NCBI GenBank assembly: GCA_041745515.1
Contig: JBGTIU010000102.1
Location: 1-8,254 of the forward strand
Reading direction: 5' to 3'
Source of the DNA: JAKFWF01 sp041745515
GTDB taxonomy: Bacteria; Pseudomonadota; Alphaproteobacteria; Rhizobiales; Hyphomicrobiaceae
DNA length: 8,254 nt
Numbering within the stretch: the stretch's first letter is position 1; each line of letters begins with the position of its first letter. The notes beneath the pieces were generated by a model, which was not told the origin of the DNA, did not search any database, and was given only the letters and a program-made list of their open reading frames with translations. A program made the position numbers and the translations under genes. Shown piece after piece: positions 1-6,455 of the stretch.

Positions 1-122
1 CGCTGCCGCAACGCCTGCTGCGGACGGCGGCGAGCCTGCTCGCCACCGCGCTCGCTGCTCGGCCGGAAAAACTCGAAATCGGCCGCCGTCGGTAACGGGC
101 GAGAGGGTTGGCGCTCAATCAT
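1..122 (-). CDS. Start of an unidentified protein, cut by the left edge
   Basis: On the minus strand an ATG at 122-120 opens a frame that stays open to position 1, giving about 40 residues. The start is supported by an AAAGGA ribosome binding site (minus strand, 133-128) with a 5-base spacer. The visible residues are polar and arginine- and glutamine-rich after a short DFEFF stretch; no signal peptide, membrane segment or known motif is visible. About 80% of the third codon positions are G or C, as in the neighbouring genes. If real, it is transcribed divergently from the nucleoside transporter. The competing reading is the tail of a plus-strand gene ending in TAA at 93-95, whose codon bias is almost as good. 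I prefer the minus strand because of the start signal, but not firmly. The product is not recognised. Confidence 0.45.
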   Translation of the reverse strand, partial: MIERQPSRPLPTAADFEFFRPSSERGGEQARRRPQQALRQ

Positions 123-191
123 GGCAGTCCTTTGGGACGACATGCACGTTGGGCTTTCGCCTGCAACGGATCTCCAGTTATCGCGCAATTA

Positions 192-229
192 TGTCATGAC
201 AGGGCATCGGGCGGCTCGATTGTTATCGA
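192..229. promoter_or_regulatory. Two short palindromes in the region upstream of the nucleoside transporter
   Basis: The stretch 123-314 holds no convincing gene. It contains a perfect 10-base palindrome, TGTCATGACA (192-201), and a perfect 5-4-5 inverted repeat, TCGAT-TGTT-ATCGA (216-229). Their centres are 26 bases apart. Such positions between divergent genes suit operator sites for a DNA-binding regulator. No regulator gene is visible and no clear -35/-10 pair could be assigned, so a regulatory role is inference only. Confidence 0.25.
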
Positions 230-314
230 TTTTGTCCACCGTGATCGGCCGCGATGGCGCAGCAGCGGCGATACCACTATGCTCGACCGTGTGGGAGCAA
301 GGTTGGGCGCGATA

Positions 315-1583
315 ATGCTGGCATGGCAGGGCCTGGTTGGCATAGTGGCGATCCCTCTATTTGCCTGGGCGATTTGCGAGCAGCGCACCGCGCTCCCGGC
401 ACGGCGCGCTCTTATGACGGTGGTCGCCGCGCTGGCTTTGCAGGTTAGCATAGCGCTTCTGCTGTTGCGGCTGCCGGCGGCACGAGTGTTCTTCGATGTC
501 GTCGGCGACGCCTTCCTGGCGCTTCGCACTGCCACCGAAGCCGGCATGCGGGTGGTATTCGGCTATCTTGCCGGCGGCCCCACTCCCTTCGAAGTGAAAA
601 GCCCCAACAATGCGTTCTTGCTCGGGTTCCAGGCGCTGCCGCTGATCATGGTGATCAGTGCGATCGCGCGGTTGTTCTATCACTGGGGGGTGCTGCAAGC
701 CGTTGTGCACGTGTTCGCCCGTGTGCTGCAGGGCACCTTCGGCATCGGCGGGCCGCTCGGCACGGCGGCGGCCGCGAAGGTTTTTGTCGGCATGGTCGAA
801 GCGCCGCTGCTGATCAGACCCTACCTTCAGGACATGGGTCGCGGCGGACTCTTCGCCATCATGGTCGTCGGCATGGCGACGGTCGCCGGCACGGTGATGG
901 CGCTCTATGGCGCGATCCTCGAGCCGTTTGTTCATGGCGCAGCGGGGCATGTGCTGGCGGCATCTGTCATGAACGTGCCGGGAGCCCTGATGCTGGCCCG
1001 TCTCGTTGTCCCGCAAGGCTTCGAAGGCGGACCCGACCGCGCCGATGTCACGCTCGAAGATGCGCCTCGCTCCAGCATGGATGCGATCGTGCAGGGCACC
1101 AGCGACGGCGTGCGATTGCTTGCCAATGTGATCGGTATGCTGGTCGTAATGGTCGCCCTGGTGACGTTGTTCAACGGCATGCTGGGGTTGATCGGCCGTC
1201 CGCTCGGCCTGGAGCTGACCTTGCAGGGTATGCTGGGCTGGGTCGCGGCGCCACTGGCATGGGCAATCGGCATTCCCTGGAGCGAGGCGGTTGCAGCCGG
1301 TGGGCTGCTGGCCGAGAAGATCGTGCTCAACGAGTTTGTGGCTTACCTCGATATGGCTGCCATGCCCGCCGAAGCGCTGTCGCCGCGCTCACGCCTGATC
1401 ATGACCTATGCTCTGTGCGGCTTTGCCAACATGGCCTCGCTCGGCATCATGATCGGCGGCTTGACGGCGATGGCGCCGGGTCGCCGCGACGTGATCATCG
1501 AATTGGCACCGAGATCGATGCTGTTCGGTGCGCTCGCCACGTGCCTGTCCGCCGCCATCGTCGGGGTCATCGCGGGAGTTTAA
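315..1583 (+). CDS. Concentrative nucleoside transporter (CNT family, NupC-like)
   Basis: This is an integral inner-membrane protein of 422 residues, a normal length for a bacterial CNT carrier, which imports nucleosides by cation symport. The N-terminal region has hydrophobic helices at about 5-21 and 33-53. The central 'gate' region holds GMVEAPLLIRPYL (159-171), where the family usually has GQTEAPLL. The C-terminal domain carries the hallmark NEFVAY (339-344), preceded by AEK where the family usually has GxK, and CGFANMASLGI (368-378). Asn372 and Ser375 match the ribose-contacting Asn and Ser described for the Vibrio CNT. Replacement of the Gln-Thr pair by Met-Val may alter base preference. 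ATG 315 was chosen because family proteins start just before the first helix. ATG 279 (434 residues) and GTG 291 are in-frame alternatives, and none has a strong ribosome binding site. The exact substrate is unknown. Confidence 0.93.
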   Translation: MLAWQGLVGIVAIPLFAWAICEQRTALPARRALMTVVAALALQVSIALLLLRLPAARVFFDVVGDAFLALRTATEAGMRVVFGYLAGGPTPFEVKSPNNAFLLGFQALPLIMVISAIARLFYHWGVLQAVVHVFARVLQGTFGIGGPLGTAAAAKVFVGMVEAPLLIRPYLQDMGRGGLFAIMVVGMATVAGTVMALYGAILEPFVHGAAGHVLAASVMNVPGALMLARLVVPQGFEGGPDRADVTLEDAPRSSMDAIVQGTSDGVRLLANVIGMLVVMVALVTLFNGMLGLIGRPLGLELTLQGMLGWVAAPLAWAIGIPWSEAVAAGGLLAEKIVLNEFVAYLDMAAMPAEALSPRSRLIMTYALCGFANMASLGIMIGGLTAMAPGRRDVIIELAPRSMLFGALATCLSAAIVGVIAGV

Positions 1584-1590
1584 CCGCTGC

Positions 1591-1615
1591 CGTCCTATCG
1601 ATGGGACGCGGTCCC
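1591..1615 (+). terminator. Hairpin just after the nucleoside transporter, possible terminator
   Basis: Eight bases after the stop codon, CGTCC (1591-1595) can pair with GGACG (1604-1608). Alternatively GGGAC (1603-1607) can pair with GTCCC (1611-1615) around a GCG loop. The two stems share bases and exclude each other. No run of T follows; the next bases are purine-rich. A Rho-independent terminator is therefore not well supported, although a 3'-end-protecting or weak terminating hairpin is possible. Confidence 0.25.
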
Positions 1616-1749
1616 GGAAAGCAAGAAAAAGGCGGCGGCGCGCGTCAGGCAGATCGGGCTTGGCCGACGTGTGGACCGCAACGCCTCTGTCGTTCATGGA
1701 GCGCCCGGCTCCCACAGCTTGCCTCCCGGCCGCAGCGCGTCAACGCGGA

Positions 1750-1778
1750 GAGCCGGGCTCGCGTCCGTCGCGGGACGC
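1750..1778 (+). other. Tandem small GC hairpins upstream of the AbrB-like gene
   Basis: The gene-free stretch 1584-1864 has two adjacent perfect inverted repeats here: GAGCC-G-GGCTC (1750-1760; its one-base loop is too tight to fold fully as RNA) and GCGTCC-GTCGCG-GGACGC (1761-1778). They would lie in the 5' leader of the AbrB-like gene if its promoter is further upstream. There is no T-run and no recognisable riboswitch pattern. In DNA this GC-rich, short stems arise readily by chance, so the function is open. Confidence 0.25.
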
Positions 1779-1864
1779 TTGCCCCCGAAGGCGGATTGGT
1801 GGTGAGTAAGGAAAAATGAACCTAACGGCTGTGGGGTCTGACGAGCATGCAGGATGGGGGCGAG

Positions 1865-2977
1865 ATGCCGCGTAGGGACGTCATCAGGGAACGGTGGATC
1901 GGCGCTCTCGGAAAGCTCGGGCTTACTCCGTCGAGTGCTGCTAGGATTGCGCTAGGATTTCTAATCGGGTTCGGTGGCGCGTCGGTATTCATTCTTCTGC
2001 AACTGCCGCTACCCTGGTTCCTCGGTTCTCTGACCGCCTGTATCGTCGCCTCGGTCGCATCAGCGCCGATCGAACGTCCGATGCAACTGTCCGTCGCGAT
2101 GCGCGCCGTGCTCGGTGTCGCGGTAGGCGCGGCTTTCACCCCGGACCTTCTCACGCGCTTCGGCAGCATGGCGGTCAGCCTAGCCCTGCTGCTGCCGTTC
2201 ATGGTGGCGATCATCGTGCTCGGCATGCAGTACTTCGAACGGATCGCCGGCTATGATCGCCCGACCGCGTTCTTCTGCGCCGTGCCGGGCGGGCTGACCG
2301 ACATGGTCACCATGGCCGCCGATGCCGGCGCCAACCCGCGCACCGTGACGCTGATCCAGGCGACGCGAATTGTTCTCATTGTCTTTCTGTTGCCATTCTG
2401 GCTGCAATGGGTGGGCGGCGTAATGATCGCGGCGGTTCCGCCGGGCGCAATCCGACTGCATCAATTCCTGCTGGTTGATGCGGTCGTCATGATCGCGCTT
2501 GGTTGGATCGGATGGCGCGCTGCTGAATACTTCGGATTGGCCGGCGCACCGCTTGTCGGGCCGATGCTGCTGAGCGGCATCGCTCACGCGGCCGGCATCA
2601 CTTCGGCAAATATACCGCTGGAAGTCCTGATCCTGGCGCAGGTCACGCTCGGTATATTGCTGGGTGCGCAGTTCCGAGGGCTGACCTGGGCCGAGTTCTC
2701 GTCGACGATGCTTTGGGGCGCCGGCTTTTCCGTCATTCTGGTGATCGCCACTGGTCTTGTAGCGCTCGTCGTGTCGCGAATCACAGGATTCGACAGCACG
2801 ACCGTGCTGCTCGCCTTTGCGCCGGGCGGGCAATCGGAACTCAATCTGCTGGCCTATATTCTCGGGCTCGATGTTGCCTACACGGCGCTGCATCATCTAG
2901 TGCGACTGGCGATCGTGATTTTCGGTGCGCAGATCGTCTTCAAGGCCAACCCGGCGTGGCGCGAACCTCGGCCGTGA
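1865..2977 (+). CDS. AbrB-family membrane protein (putative transporter)
   Basis: This polytopic inner-membrane protein of 370 residues belongs to the AbrB/'putative ammonia monooxygenase' membrane family (Pfam PF05145). It is unrelated to the DNA-binding AbrB regulator of Bacillus, a frequent source of misnaming. The family has an internal duplication, and both halves are visible. Half one has PLPWFLGSLTA (48-58), AVPGGLTDMVTMAADAG (139-155) and QATRIVLIVFLLPF (165-178). Half two has APLVGPMLLSGIAHAAG (228-244), AFAPGGQSELNLLAYILG (317-334) and HHLVRLAIVIFGAQ (343-356). The paired PGG(L/Q) segments, predicted to lie inside the membrane, are typical. ATG 1865 follows AGGATGGGGGCGAG; ATG 1847 (376 residues) is nearly as good, and an in-frame TAA at 1823 limits anything longer. 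The transported substrate is not known. The gene is probably a unit of its own, converging on the TPR gene. Confidence 0.9.
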   Translation: MPRRDVIRERWIGALGKLGLTPSSAARIALGFLIGFGGASVFILLQLPLPWFLGSLTACIVASVASAPIERPMQLSVAMRAVLGVAVGAAFTPDLLTRFGSMAVSLALLLPFMVAIIVLGMQYFERIAGYDRPTAFFCAVPGGLTDMVTMAADAGANPRTVTLIQATRIVLIVFLLPFWLQWVGGVMIAAVPPGAIRLHQFLLVDAVVMIALGWIGWRAAEYFGLAGAPLVGPMLLSGIAHAAGITSANIPLEVLILAQVTLGILLGAQFRGLTWAEFSSTMLWGAGFSVILVIATGLVALVVSRITGFDSTTVLLAFAPGGQSELNLLAYILGLDVAYTALHHLVRLAIVIFGAQIVFKANPAWREPRP

Positions 2978-3009
2978 AACTTGGTCCAGGGTTACGACTG
3001 ATTCAGAAT

Positions 3010-3993
3010 TCAATGTACCGGCGGCTTGCCAACGGCGGAGTTGACGTCGGCAACCTGGGTCGCCCACACTCCGGTCGAGCCTTGGGCGGCAGCATCGATC
3101 GTGCCGCCCCGCAGCGGCAGTGCTACGGGCATCTGTGCGGGCTTTGCAGCCGGTGATTTCGCACCGGCCAGCACCGCAGGCGCCGCGTCCTGCGGCGCCA
3201 ATCGAACCATCTGGCGGACATAGTCGACGTCTGCGACAGCATTTTCGGCGGGGATATCCTGCGCCGAGACGTTCCGGGCCTCATCGTATTTGCCTTGCAG
3301 GCCGAGCACCAGCGCAAGGTTCAGTCGCACCTTCGGACCGCCATCCGGCTTTTCGGCTGCCTGGCGCAGCAAGCCTTCTGCTCTTGGCGCTTCACCGCTG
3401 GCGGCATGCGCCATCGCCAGATTGTTCAACACGGATGGCTGACCTGGTGACAACCGGAGTGCGTGCTCATATAGGGGGATCGCCTGCTTGTAGTTGTTCT
3501 GCTTCGCCAGTACGGTGCCGCGCGCAGAGATCACGCGCCAATCGGGCTTTGCCGGATCATCGGCCGCTTCCAGCAGCTTCTGGGCAAGTCCGGTCTGGCC
3601 CATGTCGAGGGCCAGGCGGCCATACTCGGAAGCGAGCTCTCTATCAGCACCATGGTAGATGGATGCCGCCTGAAGGACAGCGATGGCACGATCTTTTTGC
3701 CCGGCAGCCTTTAAATTGCGAGCATAGCTGAGCGCAGCTTTCAGGTCGCGCGGGCTCTTGGTGTGCTGCTTGCCCCAATACTCGATCGCCCGTTCGAGTT
3801 CGGTCTGGATGACTGCGCTGCTCGGCGCGCGCTCTGCAGATTTGGCCTGTGCCAGTTCTATTGTTTCGCCGATCTTGGGTCCGCCAGCGCAGGCGCCGAG
3901 CAACAGCGCAGCAAGCGTCACCGCGACCATCCCAAGGTGTCTTGGTGGACAAACCTCGGTAGAGCTCTCCCAACCGTCATTTGCCGGGCTCAT
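3010..3993 (-). CDS. TPR-repeat lipoprotein, TadD-like
   Basis: The product is a 327-residue secreted lipoprotein. A type II signal peptide is visible: Arg18 and His19, a hydrophobic core at 22-32, and a lipobox LGAC with the lipidated cysteine at 35. A series of tetratricopeptide repeats follows from about 63 to 245; the clearest is at 153-186 (SARGTVLAKQNNYKQAIPLY and onward), continued at 187-220 and 221-245. The RQMVRL segment at 260-265 and the overall order resemble TadD, the pilotin-like TPR protein of Flp/Tad pili. The C-terminal 60 residues are Ala/Pro-rich and probably disordered. The start is supported by AGGAG (minus strand, 4007-4003) with a 9-base spacer. No other tad gene is in the window, so this may be an orphan copy or a general periplasmic scaffold. 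The TPR lipoprotein assignment is firm; TadD is likely but not certain. Confidence 0.85.
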   Translation of the reverse strand: MSPANDGWESSTEVCPPRHLGMVAVTLAALLLGACAGGPKIGETIELAQAKSAERAPSSAVIQTELERAIEYWGKQHTKSPRDLKAALSYARNLKAAGQKDRAIAVLQAASIYHGADRELASEYGRLALDMGQTGLAQKLLEAADDPAKPDWRVISARGTVLAKQNNYKQAIPLYEHALRLSPGQPSVLNNLAMAHAASGEAPRAEGLLRQAAEKPDGGPKVRLNLALVLGLQGKYDEARNVSAQDIPAENAVADVDYVRQMVRLAPQDAAPAVLAGAKSPAAKPAQMPVALPLRGGTIDAAAQGSTGVWATQVADVNSAVGKPPVH

Positions 3994-4099
3994 GGTTTCG
4001 GTCTCCTGACGCGCGAATCACGTCTGCACTATGTGTCGAGCGTCAGTTTCTGTTACAGCGGTCAATAAACGCTTAACCTGTCAGGAGGTGATTCAGGCG
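3994..4099. promoter_or_regulatory. Divergent promoter region between the TPR lipoprotein and pepA
   Basis: These 106 bases separate two outward-reading genes, so both promoters should lie here or overlap the coding starts. It is among the more AT-rich stretches (4045-4078). A TTGACC (minus strand, 4065-4060) resembles a -35 box, but no good -10 sits at the right distance. CTGTTACAG (4050-4058) is a 4-1-4 inverted repeat. No promoter can be assigned with confidence. Confidence 0.4.
4083..4091 (+). promoter_or_regulatory. Strong ribosome binding site that fixes the pepA start
   Basis: AGGAGGTGA is a full match to the anti-Shine-Dalgarno complement and ends 8 bases before ATG 4100. This decides against the longer in-frame start at 4031, which would place the site inside the coding region. 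Confidence 0.85.
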
Positions 4100-5542
4100 A
4101 TGGCGGATGTTGCAACGGCAGCGGTAGAGCAAGAGCCGCGCAATCTGTTCGAACCGGCCGTCGTCGCGACGCCGGCGCGCGGTATCTGGCTGGTGCCGCA
4201 GGGCTCAGCCTTTAACGGGCTGGAAGGCCTGAGTGCCGCGCAACGCCACTGGCTATCGACGCAGTCGTTCAGCGGGCAAGCCAAGCGGCAGGTGCTGGTG
4301 CCGGGGCCGAATGGCGAGACCGCCGGCGTAGTTCTGGGGCTCGGCGACAAACCGGTCGGCGAACCCTGCGGACCCTGCGAACTGTTGATCGGTCAGCTGG
4401 CAGGCACGCTGCCGGCAGGGTCATGGATGCTCGCAGGTACCATCGCAAATCCCGAACTCGCGACCATCGCTTGGGGGCTCGGCGCTTACAAGTTCCGCCG
4501 CTACAAGCAGGCTGGCGAGTCAGCTGCGGCTGCTGTGCTGCGACTGCCAACAGGTGTCGATCTTGACCGGGTCACAACGATTGTCGAGGGGGCGTGGCTT
4601 GGGCGCGACCTGATCAATACGCCGTCAAACGATATGGGGCCCGAAGAACTCGAAGCAGCTTGCGTGGCCTTGGCAAACCGTCATGGCGCGACGGTGACAT
4701 CGATCAGCGGCGATGATGTGCTCGAGCGGGGCTTCCGCCTGCTGCACGCGGTTGGCCGGGCAAGTCCGCGCAGACCCCGCCTGATTGATCTCGTCTGGGG
4801 ACGTGCCGATGCACCTAAAGTCACGCTCGTCGGCAAGGGCATCTGCTTCGACACCGGTGGTCTCGACATCAAGCCGGCCAACGGCATGCTGATTATGAAG
4901 AAGGATATGGGCGGGGCAGCAACTGCGCTGGCGCTCGGGCACATGATCATGGGCCTGAAGCTGGACGTGCGCCTACGCGTTCTCATCGTCGCGGCCGAAA
5001 ACAGTATCGCCGGCAACGCCTTCCGGCCTGGCGATGTGATCACGTCGCGTTCCGGCAAGACCGTCGAGATCGGCAACACGGACGCGGAAGGACGGTTGGT
5101 GCTAGCAGATGCGCTTTCGCTGGCCGACGAGGAAGCCCCGGATACGCTGATCACGTTTGCCACGCTGACAGGCGCCGCTCGCGTCGCGCTCGGTCCCGAC
5201 CTTGCCGCCTTGTTCTGTAACGACAACCGGTTGGCCGCGACCATCGAGGCAGCGGGTCTGGCAGTCGGCGATCCGCTGTGGCGCATGCCATTCTGGGCCG
5301 GTTACGAACGCAACCTGGATAGCGATATCGCCGACATGAATAATGTCCATGACAGCCCGTTTGGCGGCGCGATTACAGCCGCTCTGTTTCTACAGCGTTT
5401 CGTCTCGAAGGCCCGGCGTTACGCCCACATTGACATGTATGGCTGGCGGCAGGCGCCGCGCCCGCTTAGTCCAAAGGGTGGCGAGGCCACCGCAGCGCGC
5501 GCCGTGCTCGCAGCGTTGCAGCAGATGTATGCGGTGAACTGA
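4100..5542 (+). CDS. pepA: M17 leucyl aminopeptidase (cytosol aminopeptidase)
   Basis: This cytoplasmic metallo-aminopeptidase of 480 residues removes N-terminal amino acids from peptides with two metal ions; the family is normally hexameric. The N-terminal macro-like domain spans about 1-155 and is somewhat divergent. The catalytic domain contains VGKGICFDTGG (244-254), KKDMGG (267-272) and the family signature NTDAEGRL (326-333). The metal ligands expected from bovine LAP are all present with identical spacing: Lys246, Asp251, Asp269, Asp328 and Glu330. The catalytic Lys258 and Arg332 are also there, so the enzyme should be active. It is the first gene of a likely operon, with its stop 13 bases before the NlpC/P60 start. 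The strong ribosome binding site suggests good expression. Some M17 proteins also bind DNA; nothing here shows that. Confidence 0.96.
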   Translation: MADVATAAVEQEPRNLFEPAVVATPARGIWLVPQGSAFNGLEGLSAAQRHWLSTQSFSGQAKRQVLVPGPNGETAGVVLGLGDKPVGEPCGPCELLIGQLAGTLPAGSWMLAGTIANPELATIAWGLGAYKFRRYKQAGESAAAAVLRLPTGVDLDRVTTIVEGAWLGRDLINTPSNDMGPEELEAACVALANRHGATVTSISGDDVLERGFRLLHAVGRASPRRPRLIDLVWGRADAPKVTLVGKGICFDTGGLDIKPANGMLIMKKDMGGAATALALGHMIMGLKLDVRLRVLIVAAENSIAGNAFRPGDVITSRSGKTVEIGNTDAEGRLVLADALSLADEEAPDTLITFATLTGAARVALGPDLAALFCNDNRLAATIEAAGLAVGDPLWRMPFWAGYERNLDSDIADMNNVHDSPFGGAITAALFLQRFVSKARRYAHIDMYGWRQAPRPLSPKGGEATAARAVLAALQQMYAVN

Positions 5543-5555
5543 GAGGATTGGTCGA

Positions 5556-6455
5556 ATGATAACGACATCTTCTCCCGCGCTGCCGGACCCAAGGCTCAAT
5601 GCTTACCGCCCGGACCTTGCCGCTCTGAGTTTGAAAGGCATCGTCGAACGTCCACGGTATGCGAAGGGCATTTGCCATCAAGTGCGGCGCGGGGCGGCGG
5701 CTGTCAGACAGCGGCCGCTGACCGGCGCCGGTCTCGATACCGAGGCACTGTTTGGCGAAATGGTGATGGTCTATGAAATCGTTGACAACTGGGCGTGGGG
5801 TCAGTTGCAGCGTGATGACTATGTCGGTTATCTGCCGGCCGCCGCGCTGGAATCGGAGATTGCCGCGACCACCCATCTGGTGTCGGCGATCGGCACATTC
5901 GTCTATCCGGATGCCGACATCAAATCCCCGCCGCAGATGCATTTAAGCATCGGCTGCGAACTTAGCGTTGCAGAACGGGGCGAACGTTTCAGCCGACTGA
6001 CGACTGGTGGGTATATCGTCAATCGGCACATTGCCGAGATCGGCCATCACGCTCGCGACTTCGTGGAGATCGCCGAACGCGTCATCGGCACTCCCTATCT
6101 TTGGGGCGGTCGTACTCGCGTGGGACTGGATTGCTCCGGGCTGCTCCAGATCTGCCTGCAGGCAGCAGGCAGATCGGCGCCGCGCGATAGCGACATGCAG
6201 GAAGCGAGTATTGGTACGCGCTTGCCGGAGAGACAGACGTCGACACTCGACGGCCTTCAGAGAGGCGACCTCGTGTTCTGGAGCGGCCACGTCGGCATAA
6301 TGAGCGACAGCGTCATGATGGTACACGCCAATGCACACCACATGGCGGTCGCCGTCGAACCTGTTCAGGACGCTGCGAGCCGCATCCTCAAAACCGGTGG
6401 TGCTGTCACATCGGTCAAACGAGTTGCCGCCACGGGGATCGCAGCATCTTCATGA
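5556..6455 (+). CDS. SH3-NlpC/P60 family cysteine peptidase (C40)
   Basis: A 299-residue protein with a bacterial SH3-like region at about 36-100 (including VYEIVDNWAWGQLQ and GYLPAAAL), a second SH3-like stretch to about 155, and an NlpC/P60 domain at about 165-285. The likely catalytic residues are Cys193 in DCSGL, His245 in SGHVGIM, and His257 in VHANA. Family members cut the gamma-D-Glu to diamino acid bond in murein peptides. There is no signal peptide, so it may act in the cytoplasm on recycled murein peptides; this and a functional link with the preceding aminopeptidase are inference from gene order. GAGAGGA (5541-5547), overlapping the pepA stop, is the ribosome binding site, 8 bases before the ATG. 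The stop overlaps the next start in ATGA, suggesting translational coupling. An 11-bp inverted repeat lies within the gene. Confidence 0.92.
   Translation: MITTSSPALPDPRLNAYRPDLAALSLKGIVERPRYAKGICHQVRRGAAAVRQRPLTGAGLDTEALFGEMVMVYEIVDNWAWGQLQRDDYVGYLPAAALESEIAATTHLVSAIGTFVYPDADIKSPPQMHLSIGCELSVAERGERFSRLTTGGYIVNRHIAEIGHHARDFVEIAERVIGTPYLWGGRTRVGLDCSGLLQICLQAAGRSAPRDSDMQEASIGTRLPERQTSTLDGLQRGDLVFWSGHVGIMSDSVMMVHANAHHMAVAVEPVQDAASRILKTGGAVTSVKRVAATGIAASS
6149..6175. repeat. Perfect 11-bp inverted repeat inside the NlpC/P60 gene
   Basis: GATCTGCCTGC (6149-6159) and GCAGGCAGATC (6165-6175) are exact reverse complements around a 5-base AGGCA loop. A second, nested 14-base perfect palindrome lies at 6152-6165. 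The element sits about 15 bases after the catalytic cysteine codon and encodes residues near QICLQAAGR. Its function is unknown. Confidence 0.8.

Noticed and set aside
3..95. Plus-strand frame ending in TAA at 93-95, as the tail of a gene entering from the left
   Set aside because: It has high GC at third positions and an amphipathic look, but no homology I recognise. The minus-strand frame over the same bases has a start codon with a good ribosome binding site. Not excluded.
108..314. N-terminal extension of the nucleoside transporter from TTG 108
   Set aside because: The extra residues show no family resemblance and no membrane segment, and the family normally starts just before the first helix.
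642..658. 7-bp inverted repeat CTGATCA/TGATCAG inside the nucleoside transporter gene
   Set aside because: This length with a 3-base loop is expected several times in 8 kb; it is coding sequence in a membrane helix.
1584..1819. Plus-strand frame running from inside the nucleoside transporter to 1819
   Set aside because: It is largely antiphase to the transporter gene, rich in Arg, and without a recognisable domain or start signal.
1865..2977. Annotation as an AbrB transcriptional regulator
   Set aside because: The protein is a polytopic membrane protein with an internal duplication and has no DNA-binding domain; the shared name is historical.
3179..3199. 8-bp inverted repeat GGCGCCGC/GCGGCGCC inside the TPR gene
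   Set aside because: It lies in alanine-rich coding sequence of very high GC, where such stems are expected by chance.
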